DNA from: a virus
Strand: one strand, 5' to 3'
IMG/VR virus record: IMGVR_UViG_3300022752_000317
Location: 1 to 27,511 of that record
Length of the DNA: 27,511 bases
Positions 1 to 6,463 of the stretch are shown here, piece after piece (the stretch's first letter is position 1; each line of letters begins with the position of its first letter). The notes under the pieces are model-generated. The model was given only the letters and a program-made list of their open reading frames with translations. It had not been told where the DNA came from and made no database searches. The position numbers and the translations under genes were made by a program.

Positions 1-70
1 GAAACGCCTCCTCGACCATTTGCTCACGCTCTTCCATTGCTTGTTGCCACTCGCAGTTATCGTCCATCAT
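1..70 (-). CDS. Partial divergent gene, 5' end only, product unknown
   Basis: On the minus strand an ATG at 68-70 (or the next ATG at 65-67) opens a frame without stops to the left edge, encoding MMDDNCEWQQAMEEREQMVE and a few more residues. A ribosome binding site (AGAGGAG on the minus strand, about 73-79) lies just upstream, and a good promoter sits at 107-135. The visible part is acidic and Glu/Gln-rich and probably helical. Only 23 codons are in the window, so no family can be assigned. Its divergent position opposite an HTH gene across an operator-rich region suggests a repressor or other early regulator, but that is inference. Confidence 0.6.
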   Translation of the reverse strand, partial: MMDDNCEWQQAMEEREQMVEEAF

Positions 71-106
71 TGCTCCTCTGCTCACGGCAAAATCGCCGCA
101 ATCGAG

Positions 107-135
107 ATGTTAGATAAATCGAACACCCGAGTCAA
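107..135 (-). promoter_or_regulatory. Minus-strand sigma70-type promoter
   Basis: Read on the minus strand, TTGACT (130-135) and TAACAT (107-112) are separated by exactly 17 bp. The first matches the -35 consensus at 5 of 6 bases and the second the -10 consensus at 4 of 6. Transcription would start near 100 and read the leftward gene starting at 70. The promoter overlaps an operator-like sequence (109-127) and lies next to the palindrome at 144-160, so repression is likely. Confidence 0.6.
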
Positions 136-143
136 GTGCAAAA

Positions 144-166
144 GTTAACCCTGGGTTAACGTTAAC
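144..166. promoter_or_regulatory. 17-bp perfect palindrome plus extra half site
   Basis: GTTAACCCTGGGTTAAC (144-160) is a perfect palindrome with 8-bp arms and a one-base centre. It is followed at once by another GTTAAC (161-166). The same half site GTTAACCC recurs at 304-311 near the rightward gene. This is a second operator family, distinct from CGAACAC, and suits a dimeric CI/Cro-like repressor. Confidence 0.55.
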
Positions 167-199
167 TGTAGCAACAGTAGCAGTAGCAACGACGGTTAT

Positions 200-235
200 C
201 CGATTTTTTACCGGTTTTTGTCCGGAATTTTGCCG
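200..235. repeat. 11-bp-phased CCG/T-tract repeat
   Basis: CCG trinucleotides start at 200, 211, 222 and 233, exactly 11 bp apart, each of the first three followed by a run of T (or AATTTT). A/T tracts phased with the helical repeat are a known cause of intrinsic DNA bending. Together with the nearby GGGGCGAACA repeats and the replication genes that follow, this could be a replication-origin or promoter-architecture element. The bending itself is not shown by sequence alone. Confidence 0.4.
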
Positions 236-252
236 AAAACAATACGAAGGTA

Positions 253-286
253 GGGGCGAACACGGGGCGAACATGAGGGGCGAACA
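253..286 (+). repeat. Three direct repeats of GGGGCGAACA
   Basis: Copies lie at 253-262, 264-273 and 277-286, spaced 11 and 13 bp. They contain the CGAACA core shared with the outer operator-like sites. They look like iterons or a cooperative operator cluster; binding by a replication initiator or repressor is inferred only. Confidence 0.5.
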
Positions 287-360
287 CCGTACACCCCCAT
301 GAAGTTAACCCAGCGCTAATTTAACTTGCGTGGATTATGGTGTTCGAGTAATCTAACGGC

Positions 361-543
361 ATGGATACCAAACAAATGATCAAAGCACTGGGCGGCACGA
401 GGGCTGTAGCCCGTTATCTGAACGTAGCTCCGAGCACTGTCCACCACTACATAAAGACGAACAAGATCCCGTTGCACCGGCTGGTTGTGCTGATGCCGAG
501 GCTGCAGGGAAAAGGCTTGACATGGCCGCTTATGCGGTCATAA
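361..543 (+). CDS. Small HTH DNA-binding protein (Cro/YdaS-like)
   Basis: This 60-residue protein is essentially one helix-turn-helix domain. Residues 5-40 (IKALGGTRAVARYLNVAPST and following) show the spacing of Cro/YdaS-type HTH proteins, including the LGG-x-x-AVA helix and the recognition helix beginning APSTV. It is the first rightward gene after the operator-rich region and so is probably an early transcriptional regulator. There is no clear Shine-Dalgarno sequence and the operator-like site ends only 3 bp before the ATG, so the message may be leaderless or nearly so. YdaS-family proteins have been called toxins in some prophages; nothing here shows toxicity. Confidence 0.7.
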   Translation: MDTKQMIKALGGTRAVARYLNVAPSTVHHYIKTNKIPLHRLVVLMPRLQGKGLTWPLMRS

Positions 544-642
544 TTCTTCGGGCATGGCTAGGTTAGCTACCGAAAAGCGGATTCATCACCCGCCTGCCAA
601 CGCCCAAGCTTAGTGATGAGGAACCTTGATGGGGTTACACAA

Positions 643-1347
643 ATGCGTTTCTATCCTTTCCATGTGGGGGACTATCAAGCCCACACTAGCCACCTCACAG
701 ACGTTGAGGATCTGGCTTACCGGCGAATGCTGGATCTTTACTACCTCGGCGAAACTCCGCTACCTAATGATCCGCAGTGGATCGCTAGGCGTATCCGCAT
801 GCCTGCAGCAGCGCAAGAAGTGCAGCAAGTGCTTAATGAATACTTCACGATCTCTGAGGACGGTTTTCGTCGCAACAAGCGATGCGACTTAGAGATTTCT
901 TCCTACCAACGCATGAAAACTGGCGGAGCTAAAGGGGCTGCTAAAAGGTGGCCTAAAGACAAGGGTTCTGGGGGAGAGAATGGGGAGGGTAATGGGGAGG
1001 GTATACAAGGGGGCAATGAGGGGGTTACTCTACCCCCATTAGCAACCAAGAACCATGAACCAGGAACCAATAAAAATACAGAAGGAGTGCTTGCAAGCAA
1101 GCCCATCGATGTATCGGATTTGCTTTGGAAGTCCTATCTGCTTGTCCGCAAGGCTAAGAACCTTCCCTTTACTCAGCTTGCTTTTGAAGCCTTAGAGCGC
1201 GAAGCGAAGAAAGCCAACCTTACGATTCCTCAAGTGCTTACGCTTTGCTGCGAACAGGGCTGGGCTGGGTTTAAGGCTGAATGGCTCGAGGAAGAAAAGA
1301 AGAAACAGGGCGCTCCTAAAATCGATCCATTTGCAGGTGCTTTATGA
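643..1347 (+). CDS. DUF1376-type phage replication protein
   Basis: The N-terminal part (MRFYPFHVGDYQ, then the LTDVEDLAYRRMLDLYY region) is the DUF1376 signature of phage replication/replisome-organiser proteins. The C-terminal 80 residues, with CCEQGWAGFKAEWLEEE, resemble the end of phage O-like or helicase-loader proteins. Between them is a low-complexity Gly/Glu/Asn linker. The frame is open from a GTG at 613, but the ATG at 643 is preferred because family members begin close to the FYPFH motif and a GGGG stretch lies 8 bases upstream. It overlaps the next gene by ATGA and lies just before the DnaB-like helicase, so it probably acts at the phage origin and recruits the helicase. Confidence 0.75.
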   Translation: MRFYPFHVGDYQAHTSHLTDVEDLAYRRMLDLYYLGETPLPNDPQWIARRIRMPAAAQEVQQVLNEYFTISEDGFRRNKRCDLEISSYQRMKTGGAKGAAKRWPKDKGSGGENGEGNGEGIQGGNEGVTLPPLATKNHEPGTNKNTEGVLASKPIDVSDLLWKSYLLVRKAKNLPFTQLAFEALEREAKKANLTIPQVLTLCCEQGWAGFKAEWLEEEKKKQGAPKIDPFAGAL

Positions 1348-1640
1348 ACGGGCACCAGTTTGTGATTACTTGCCAGCTAAACAGGACCGCGCCTCGCGCT
1401 GTGTTTGTGGACTTTTCCGGCCAGCCCGACCCGACCCTTCCCTACCCGGTCGTGGTCGCACAAAAGGGTGACCGGGATTACCGATGGGCTCGAGGCCTGA
1501 GGGTCTATGTCCAAGGAATCGATTCTGAGGCCGTTTTTGAGGCCGTAGAGGCGTTAAAACGATTCGGCCCTGCCCGAATCATTGCCACCTATGAACAAAC
1601 GTCCCCAGCGCTTATTTGGGACTCGGAGATTGACACATGA
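1344..1640 (+). CDS. Hypothetical protein in the replication operon
   Basis: This 98-residue protein of unrecognised family sits between the DUF1376-type protein and the helicase and overlaps both genes by four bases. It has alternating strand and helix character (for example GLRVYVQGIDSEAVFEAVEA) and no cysteine cluster, membrane segment or signal peptide. The tight coupling suggests a replication accessory role. No function can be read from the sequence. Confidence 0.65.
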   Translation: MNGHQFVITCQLNRTAPRAVFVDFSGQPDPTLPYPVVVAQKGDRDYRWARGLRVYVQGIDSEAVFEAVEALKRFGPARIIATYEQTSPALIWDSEIDT

Positions 1641-2545
1641 ACACCATCGACAACACCATCGACTTTGAGATCTGGTATGAGCAGATGGAGGCCGCGGTTG
1701 CGGTAGTGCCTGCTAAAAGCATTATTTCGCAAGCCATCGAGCTTTTGAAGGTCTCCCAGGCTACGCCAGTCACGATGCCCTGGGCAAAGCTTAACGACCG
1801 TTTTGCCTATCGCGATTCCGAAGTGACGGTTTATGCAGGCAACAACGGATCGGGCAAGTCACTCATTACCGGCATGATCGCGCTGAACCTAATCGCCCAG
1901 GGCCGCAAGTCGCTGATAGCAAGCTTCGAGATGAAGCCGGTCACCACTTTGCAGCGTATGGTTCGCCAATTCTCGAACACCCGATTCCCTACGGTCGAGG
2001 ACTACGAGCGCTTCGGACAGTGGGTCGGCGACAAGCTTTGGTTCTATGACCGTCAGGGCTCGGCTAATCGGAAGCAGGTTATCGGGGTCGGTCATTACGC
2101 CTCGACCAACTTGAAGATCAAAGACTACTTTATCGACAGCCTGATGAAGTGCGTGGCCGGTGAAGACGATTTCAACGCCCAGAAGGATTTTGTGTCGGAC
2201 TGTACCAATCTCGCTCGAGATACCGGCATGCACGTCCACCTTGTTCACCACATACGCAAGGGGCAGAGTGACGAACAGATGCCGCAGAAAGTCGACCTCA
2301 AAGGCTCGGGCTCGATCGCCGATCAAGTCGATAACGTCTGGATGGTCTGGCGTAACAAAAAGAAAGAGCGCTTGATTGAATCTGGCCAAGTCGTTGAAAT
2401 GGATGAGCCCGATGCCATGCTCTCTTGCGAGAAGCAGCGAAACGGCGAAGGCGAACCAAGACTAAGGCTTTGGTATCACGCTCAATCACAACAATTTACG
2501 GAGGTCGCTGGTGCAAACCCCTATCGATTCAACCCCGACTTTTGA
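1637..2545 (+). CDS. DnaB/gp4-type replicative helicase (RecA-fold ATPase)
   Basis: This 302-residue ATPase has Walker A GNNGSGKS at residues 68-75 and a Walker B-like strand (DYFIDSLMKC, about residue 160). A later strand with LVHHIRKG and the GSGSIADQVDNVWMVWRNK segment are typical of the DnaB/T7 gp4 helicase core and its arginine-finger region. It corresponds to the C-terminal motor domain only; there is no DnaB N-terminal domain and no TOPRIM primase. It would form a hexamer that unwinds DNA at the phage fork, loaded by the DUF1376-type protein encoded two genes upstream. The 3' end overlaps rusA by 35 bases in another frame. Confidence 0.85.
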   Translation: MNTIDNTIDFEIWYEQMEAAVAVVPAKSIISQAIELLKVSQATPVTMPWAKLNDRFAYRDSEVTVYAGNNGSGKSLITGMIALNLIAQGRKSLIASFEMKPVTTLQRMVRQFSNTRFPTVEDYERFGQWVGDKLWFYDRQGSANRKQVIGVGHYASTNLKIKDYFIDSLMKCVAGEDDFNAQKDFVSDCTNLARDTGMHVHLVHHIRKGQSDEQMPQKVDLKGSGSIADQVDNVWMVWRNKKKERLIESGQVVEMDEPDAMLSCEKQRNGEGEPRLRLWYHAQSQQFTEVAGANPYRFNPDF

Positions 2546-2897
2546 AGTCACGCTGCCCTGGCCGCCGACCGTGAACACTTACTGGAGGCACGCATTTAAG
2601 GGTGGCGTAGCGATGATTTATATCTCAAAAGATGGACAGGCTTATAGGACCGCGGTAATGGGATTGATCGCGACCAAGAAGAAGATCCACACGGGTCGAT
2701 TGCGCGTCGAGATTGAAGCTTATCCACCTGACAAACGCAAACGAGACCTGGACAACATTCTCAAGAGTCTTCTTGACTCGCTGACTTACGCAGGCATTTG
2801 GGAAGACGACAGCCAAATTGACGACCTACGAATCTATCGAACGACCGTCGGAGGGATGGTGAAAGTGAGAGTTTATGAACGAAATCAATCCGCATGA
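2511..2897 (+). CDS. rusA: RusA-family Holliday junction resolvase
   Basis: The 128-residue protein has the RusA fold signature. An N-terminal LPWPPTVNTYWR is followed by the acidic catalytic region RDLDNILKSLLDSL and GIWEDDSQIDDL, giving Asp79, Asp81 and Asp99/Asp100 as counterparts of the known catalytic aspartates. RusA dimers cut four-way DNA junctions, here probably resolving recombination or replication intermediates before packaging. The GTG start at 2511 is supported by GGAGG at 2500-2504 with 6-base spacing; this places the start inside the helicase gene. Confidence 0.88.
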   Translation: MQTPIDSTPTFEVTLPWPPTVNTYWRHAFKGGVAMIYISKDGQAYRTAVMGLIATKKKIHTGRLRVEIEAYPPDKRKRDLDNILKSLLDSLTYAGIWEDDSQIDDLRIYRTTVGGMVKVRVYERNQSA

Positions 2898-3204
2898 AGC
2901 GGTCGACTTCATATTCAAGCATGCGCAAACATTTGCAATAGCAAAAGCCAAGAGGGTTTACCTCGAGGAGTTTCGCAAGAGTAAGAAAGCGATTTTGATG
3001 CAGCATAGCCAGGAGTCGGCTGTTAACGCTCAGGAGCGTGATGCCTATTCGCATCCGGAATATCTGCAATTGCTCGAGGCTTTGCGTGGCGCTGTTGAGA
3101 TCGAGGAACGGTTGAGGTGGGAGCTAATTTCTGCCCAGGCCAGGATCGACGTCTGGCGCACTCAGCAGGCCAACATGCGCCAAGAGCACAGGGCAACGGT
3201 ATGA
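2875..3204 (+). CDS. Conserved phage hypothetical protein, helical
   Basis: The 109-residue, strongly helical, Arg/Lys/Glu-rich protein has the pattern AKAKRVYLEEFRKSKKA near residue 25. A second segment, VEIEERLRWELISAQARID, is followed by a helix rich in Gln/Arg. I recall this type of protein beside RusA and recombination genes in phages of Proteobacteria, but the function is not established to my knowledge. It overlaps rusA by 23 bases and the next gene by four. A role in recombination is inferred from position only. Confidence 0.65.
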   Translation: MNEINPHEAVDFIFKHAQTFAIAKAKRVYLEEFRKSKKAILMQHSQESAVNAQERDAYSHPEYLQLLEALRGAVEIEERLRWELISAQARIDVWRTQQANMRQEHRATV

Positions 3205-3356
3205 CATTCGAGCAAGCCTGGGCCGCTTACGCAAAGCTTTACGGGCTCAATCCAAACATTAAAGGGACCATTTACCTTGCATTCAAAGCAGGATGGGAAG
3301 CTAACAACAGACAGGAGAATGATGTATGGAAAACACAGACGAACGATCAAGCGTGA
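3201..3356 (+). CDS. Small hypothetical protein (51 aa)
   Basis: The ATG at 3201 overlaps the stop of the previous gene (ATGA), so this start is preferred over any upstream one in the same frame. The product begins MTFEQAWAAYAKLYGLNPNI and ends in a polar tail. The core, with EQAWAAYA and AFKAGWEA, looks like a small helical domain found in many early phage proteins. No function is known. It overlaps the next gene by 31 bases. Confidence 0.55.
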   Translation: MTFEQAWAAYAKLYGLNPNIKGTIYLAFKAGWEANNRQENDVWKTQTNDQA

Positions 3357-3610
3357 AGTGCAAGACTCATCCCGACGCACCGCACGGATTTATGCGTGAC
3401 GCATCACATAGTGCAGGTAGATATGTGTGTGAGTGCGAGAGTTGGGAACCCCCTAATCGTGAATGGGTTGGGCTGACTGATGAGGAAAGCGTTTCTTTGC
3501 TAGTGAAAGCCAACAAACCGAAAAGGGGTCAACAATTCACTACCGCTCCAGAAATGGCTGCTGAGTTTGGTCGGCTGGTGAGTGAGCTTTTGAAAGAGAG
3601 GAACACATGA
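3326..3610 (+). CDS. Hypothetical protein with Cys/His cluster
   Basis: The 94-residue protein contains CKTHPDAPHGF followed by YVCECESW, a Cys-His-His-Cys-Cys set between about residues 12 and 38 that could hold one zinc ion. The C-terminal half is helical and contains ATPs of no recognised motif. AGGAG at 3313-3317 with 8-base spacing supports the ATG at 3326, which lies inside the upstream gene. The zinc site is an inference; the family is not recognised. Confidence 0.6.
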   Translation: MENTDERSSVKCKTHPDAPHGFMRDASHSAGRYVCECESWEPPNREWVGLTDEESVSLLVKANKPKRGQQFTTAPEMAAEFGRLVSELLKERNT

Positions 3611-3960
3611 CACCAGACGACATTATCGAGATGGCGAAAGAGGCTAAATTGCCGTACGAGTACGACACCGAGCGCGTGGTGTATCTGACAGAACTTGAAC
3701 GCTTTGCCGCCCTTGTTGCCGCAGCCGAGCGTGAGAAAGTCGCCGCATGGATGATGGCCAAGGGCTACGCCACGGGACACGGAGACTCCACGGAAGATTT
3801 GCTGACAGAACTTGATTGGCAGATTCGTGAGCAAGAGCGTAAGGCGTGTGCGAAGGTACAAGAGTTCGTGTGTAGCACTGGCTTTTGCCGCTTTACCCTC
3901 ACACAGACCGATGTTGGAATAGGAGATGCACAAGCAATCAGAGCAAGGGGTGAGCAATGA
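3607..3960 (+). CDS. Conserved early phage hypothetical protein
   Basis: This 117-residue protein begins MTPDDIIEMAKEAKLPYEYD and ends AIRARGEQ, with a central FAALVAAAEREKVAAW helix. The combination DDII-MA-EA and FAALVAAAERE is common in accessory regions of phages of Proteobacteria and has no known function. It overlaps neighbours on both sides by ATGA. Its first and last codons are duplicated at 4607-4660, where only a 12-codon relic remains. Confidence 0.65.
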   Translation: MTPDDIIEMAKEAKLPYEYDTERVVYLTELERFAALVAAAEREKVAAWMMAKGYATGHGDSTEDLLTELDWQIREQERKACAKVQEFVCSTGFCRFTLTQTDVGIGDAQAIRARGEQ

Positions 3961-4625
3961 CACCTTTAGTTCGCAAAGCCGTCAAGTTTGCGCCGGAACC
4001 AGAAACAGCACTTTGGTTTGATGTTGGTCAAATGGAAGCCACGCAAGCCAGAAAGGTTCCTGCCGAGTTTTTGATGCATCTGCCATCAAAACGCACAGGC
4101 ATCGTTGGTTTGGATACGCAAGGCAAAGACTTTGCAATGTGGCTTTTGCAGGGCGATGGATCAGTCACTGTTGGTGGCTGTTCGATGTGGCACGGCGGGA
4201 AATACTTTCCACCGTTCGCATACATGCTGGACGGTAATGGGTTCAAGATTTACCGCAAAGGCGAAGAGATTACATTGGAGGACATCAAGCCAGTGCATCG
4301 CATGGTCCTTGCCGTGATGATTAAGTTGGCTATGAAGACCGAAGGGTACAGACCAACGCCACGGCGAACTTTCATAAATCAGAAAAGGCAGTCCAAAGGC
4401 AAGCCTGCATTGACATTTGATTGGCATACCGTGATGGTAGAGCCGCCAAAACAAAAAAATGACCCACAAGGTGGAACACACGCAACGCCACGCCGACATC
4501 AGGTTCGTGGACATTGGCGCACCTATAAATCAGGAAAGCGGGGGTGGGTAAGCGAATGCTGGAAGGGAGACGCAAGCAAAGGGGTGGTTTTCAAAGACTA
4601 TCAAATAAAGGAGAAGAACACATGA
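3957..4625 (+). CDS. Conserved phage hypothetical protein with basic C-terminal motif
   Basis: The 222-residue protein has a mixed alpha/beta N-terminal part containing GGCSMWHGGKYFPPFAYM. Its basic C-terminal segment reads THATPRRHQVRGHWRTYKSG, then KRGWVSECWKGD and ending near KDYQ. I recall the HxVRGHWRxxKSGKxxWV pattern from the C-termini of several otherwise unrelated phage proteins; its function is not known to me. The charge suggests nucleic-acid contact. It starts at the ATGA overlap with the previous gene and its stop overlaps the relic mini-ORF. Confidence 0.65.
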   Translation: MTPLVRKAVKFAPEPETALWFDVGQMEATQARKVPAEFLMHLPSKRTGIVGLDTQGKDFAMWLLQGDGSVTVGGCSMWHGGKYFPPFAYMLDGNGFKIYRKGEEITLEDIKPVHRMVLAVMIKLAMKTEGYRPTPRRTFINQKRQSKGKPALTFDWHTVMVEPPKQKNDPQGGTHATPRRHQVRGHWRTYKSGKRGWVSECWKGDASKGVVFKDYQIKEKNT

Positions 4626-4660
4626 CACGAGACAACATCAGAGCAAGAGGTGAGCAATGA
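4622..4660 (+). pseudogene. 12-codon relic of the gene at 3607-3960
   Basis: The short frame MTRDNIRARGEQ joins the beginning of the 3607 gene (MTPDD) directly to its end (AIRARGEQ). Upstream bases (GAGAAGAACAC against GAGAGGAACAC) and the final 23 bases (4638-4660 against 3938-3960, one mismatch) match the older gene at the DNA level. It looks like a duplicate that lost its interior but kept its ribosome binding site, start and the ATGA overlap to the next gene. It may still be translated and so keep translational coupling. Confidence 0.6.
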
Positions 4661-4857
4661 CCAAGAATCTAAAGGTAGTTTTTGCGCCAGGGTGCTTTGA
4701 TGACTTTGAAGGAACCCAAGAAGAGCTTGACGAACTGGTCGCTGAAATTAAGAGCATGGCTGAGCGCGGGGAGCTTGAGGAAAACTCCAAACAACTAAGC
4801 GAAGAAGAGGAGTTGGAAATTCTTCGCATGCTTTCCGAAAGGGGTCGTCGCCAATGA
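4657..4857 (+). CDS. Small acidic conserved phage protein
   Basis: The 66-residue protein begins MTKNLKVVFAPGCFDDFEGT and continues with a Glu-rich helical tail. The KVVFAPGCFD-FEGTQEELDELVAEI pattern is one I recognise from many phage early regions, without a known function. Its high Glu content suggests a DNA-mimic or a protein-binding role, but that is speculation. It starts at the stop of the relic mini-ORF and overlaps the next gene by four bases. Confidence 0.65.
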   Translation: MTKNLKVVFAPGCFDDFEGTQEELDELVAEIKSMAERGELEENSKQLSEEEELEILRMLSERGRRQ

Positions 4858-5072
4858 AGGACTATATAGCCGGTCAGGCTACATGGCGAGACCCCGAGCA
4901 AGAGATTCCCCCGCTTGGGACAAGGATGTTGTTGTTAAATCCCGGTGGTGTATGCGTGCTTGGAATGTGGACGCCTCGCTTTATTGCCTGGGCGCCCTTG
5001 CCAAAAATACCTGAAACGATCAAAGCAAAATTACTGGAGAAACGAGATGAGAACATGGGCAAACACCCCTGA
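4854..5072 (+). CDS. Small DUF551-like hypothetical protein
   Basis: The 72-residue protein has a Trp/Pro pattern typical of DUF551-like phage proteins: W-x-D-P-E near residue 12, then PPLGTRMLLLNPGGV, then GMWTPRFIAWAPLPKIPE. The family's role is unknown. It overlaps the preceding gene (ATGA) and its 3' end overlaps the next start by 26 bases. Confidence 0.6.
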   Translation: MKDYIAGQATWRDPEQEIPPLGTRMLLLNPGGVCVLGMWTPRFIAWAPLPKIPETIKAKLLEKRDENMGKHP

Positions 5073-5493
5073 GATGCGGGATGCGTTCCGCGACTGGTAC
5101 GAGAAGACGCCAACCAAGGATCAATCCTTGGCTAACTGCTGGCAGGCCGCCTGGAACGCCGCCAAGACCAAACCTAAGCCGCGAAAGCAGCGGGATTTGT
5201 TTGGCGTGTCATCACTGGCTTTTGCACGCAATACGGACCCGGACACGAGCCAGGATGCAGCCAAGTCGTTTGACCCGACTTTCCTCGAGTCAGAGGTCCT
5301 GAAAGCTATTCAAGCGTTTGGTGTCGAAGGTTGCATTACTGATCAAATCGTTTCGGTGTTCTCAAACAGGGACTCCAGAACCATTACGCCGCGCTTTGCG
5401 CCGCTTATGCGCAAGGGTTGGATAGAAGATACCGGCGAACGAAGAAGAGGCCTTAGCGGCCGTCCTCAGCGCGTTATGAGAGCCATTCGGTGA
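5047..5493 (+). CDS. Winged-helix-like hypothetical protein
   Basis: The 148-residue protein starts at the ATG at 5047 (GGAGA at 5036-5040, 6-base spacing); earlier in-frame starts fall inside the previous gene without a good ribosome site. The N-terminal 50 residues (MRDAFRDWYEKTPTKDQSLA and on) resemble a small phage helical module. The C-terminal part, with DTSQDAAKSF, ITDQIVSVF and a RPQRVMRAI end, looks like a winged helix that reads as helix-turn-helix followed by a basic wing (GERRRGLSGR). DNA binding is therefore likely; target unknown. Confidence 0.6.
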   Translation: MRTWANTPEMRDAFRDWYEKTPTKDQSLANCWQAAWNAAKTKPKPRKQRDLFGVSSLAFARNTDPDTSQDAAKSFDPTFLESEVLKAIQAFGVEGCITDQIVSVFSNRDSRTITPRFAPLMRKGWIEDTGERRRGLSGRPQRVMRAIR

Positions 5494-5825
5494 CCAAGGA
5501 AGAGAAGCGCTGGCTTAACGACTTGGCCGAGATCGGTTGCATCTTATGCGCTCATCTTGGCACTCCGGGAACGCCTGCAGAGATCCATCACCCCCGGTCG
5601 GGCGTCGGTATGGGTAGAAAGGCTGGACACTCCGAGGCGATCCCCTTGTGCCCTGAACACCATAGGGGGAAGACTGGCGTACATGGTTTGGGTACAAAGG
5701 GATTTCCTAAGCACTACGGGATCACTGAGCAGGAATTACAGTACCAAACGGCGCTTTTGGTCGACGCTCTTCGGGCTCAGCGTACCGTTCGTCGGGTGGA
5801 TGCAGATAAACAGCCAACGGGATAA
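5490..5825 (+). CDS. Ref-like HNH-type nuclease
   Basis: The 111-residue protein has a treble-clef zinc/HNH pattern: Cys17-x2-Cys20, then EIHHPRSGVGMGRKAGHSEA with His33/His34, then PLCPEHHRG with Cys54, His57 and His58, followed by GVHGLGTKGF. This is the signature of the family that contains phage P1 Ref, a RecA-dependent nuclease that enhances recombination. It probably works with RusA and host RecA in phage recombination. The GTG start at 5490 overlaps the upstream stop. Confidence in the family is high; RecA dependence is carried over from P1 Ref. Confidence 0.75.
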   Translation: MTKEEKRWLNDLAEIGCILCAHLGTPGTPAEIHHPRSGVGMGRKAGHSEAIPLCPEHHRGKTGVHGLGTKGFPKHYGITEQELQYQTALLVDALRAQRTVRRVDADKQPTG

Positions 5826-5833
5826 ATATCCAT

Positions 5834-5862
5834 GCTGTAATTCGTTTACAGCAATTTTGCTG
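5834..5862 (+). promoter_or_regulatory. Two overlapping, mutually exclusive hairpins
   Basis: GCTGTAA (5834-5840) and TTACAGC (5846-5852) form a 7-bp stem with a 5-base loop. CAGCAATTTTGCTG (5849-5862) is a second perfect palindrome that shares CAGC with the first, so both cannot form at once. They lie in the 57-bp gap before the gene starting at 5883. An attenuator, operator or weak terminator are all possible. Confidence 0.4.
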
Positions 5863-5882
5863 TGAGAAACAGGAGAAACGAA

Positions 5883-6269
5883 ATGGAACTTGGAAAGCAA
5901 ACCGGCAGCGTCTTCAACCATCTCTTCAGCCGCATGACTATCGGTGAGCCTGCTCCCGAAGTCGGTATGCCTGCAACCATGCTTTTATGGACTGACCGCG
6001 ATGCTGGAACCGTTGTTGAGGTCAACATGGCAAAGCGCTATATCGTCGTGCAAGAAGACAAAGCGATTGTCATCTCTAATCGTGGTCTTGGTGCTACAGA
6101 GTACCGCTACGAAGCTGATCCCGAGGGAAGCCGATACTATTTCCGCAAGGGCAAGAACGGCCGCTGGGCAAATGTTTACATCAACCCTGAGACCAAGCGG
6201 TTTGTGAAGGACGGTTCGCGTGGTTTGCGCCTCGGCCATCGCGAGAAGTATGTCGATCCGAGTTTTTGA
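5883..6269 (+). CDS. Conserved phage hypothetical protein
   Basis: The ATG at 5883 is chosen because AGGAG lies at 5871-5875; the frame is open further upstream but without a ribosome site. The 128-residue protein reads MELGKQTGSVFNHLFSR, then a beta-rich core with MLLWTDRDAGTVVEV and YIVVQEDKA, and ends with GLRLGHREKYVDPSF. I recall this layout from many phages of Proteobacteria as a small all-beta protein of unknown function. It follows two competing hairpins and is separated from the early operon by a short gap, so it may be separately controlled. Confidence 0.65.
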   Translation: MELGKQTGSVFNHLFSRMTIGEPAPEVGMPATMLLWTDRDAGTVVEVNMAKRYIVVQEDKAIVISNRGLGATEYRYEADPEGSRYYFRKGKNGRWANVYINPETKRFVKDGSRGLRLGHREKYVDPSF

Positions 6270-6463
6270 TGCACTACTGCGATTATCTGGCAGCCCTGCT
6301 CGTGCAGGGCCTTGAGAAGGAGGCCCAGGCTGTTATCGATAGCTGGGCTGTTGATTTCGACCTAAACCCCGATGGGTCCTATCGGTCGTCCAAGAAAACG
6401 ATACGGGTCGTCGGCAAGAACCGCATCAAGTACAAAGTCACGATCGAGGTCGACAATGGATGA
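6269..6463 (+). CDS. Small hypothetical protein (64 aa)
   Basis: ATG at 6269 shares one base with the preceding TGA (TGATG). The 64-residue product has a helical N-terminal half (QGLEKEAQAVIDSW) and a basic beta C-terminal half (SKKTIRVVGKNRIKYKVTIE). No family is recognised. Translational coupling to the upstream gene is likely because no separate Shine-Dalgarno is close. Confidence 0.5.
   Translation: MHYCDYLAALLVQGLEKEAQAVIDSWAVDFDLNPDGSYRSSKKTIRVVGKNRIKYKVTIEVDNG

Larger units (their letters stand above)
109..357. promoter_or_regulatory. Inverted 19-bp sites and five CGAACAC operator-like copies
   Basis: The sequence GGTGTTCGAKTWATCTAAC occurs at 339-357 on the plus strand and at 109-127 on the minus strand, with 17 of 19 bases identical. 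The core CGAACAC is found at 120-126, 257-263, 281-287 and, reversed, at 340-346; a one-base variant (CGAACAT) is at 268-274. The two outer copies sit at the start points of the two divergent genes. This layout is what one expects of binding sites for one regulator controlling both directions. Which protein binds is unknown; the HTH protein at 361 is an obvious candidate. Confidence 0.55.

Noticed and set aside
626-892. Alternative plus-strand frame inside the DUF1376-type gene
   Set aside because: It overlaps a recognised domain in another frame, and its product has no coherent pattern.
1889-2389. 166-codon minus-strand frame inside the helicase gene
   Set aside because: It is the antisense shadow of a clear Walker-motif ATPase and has no recognisable domain or operon context.
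3529-3963. Minus-strand frames opposite 3607-3960
   Set aside because: They oppose an ATGA-linked chain of plus-strand genes and show no ribosome site or family pattern.
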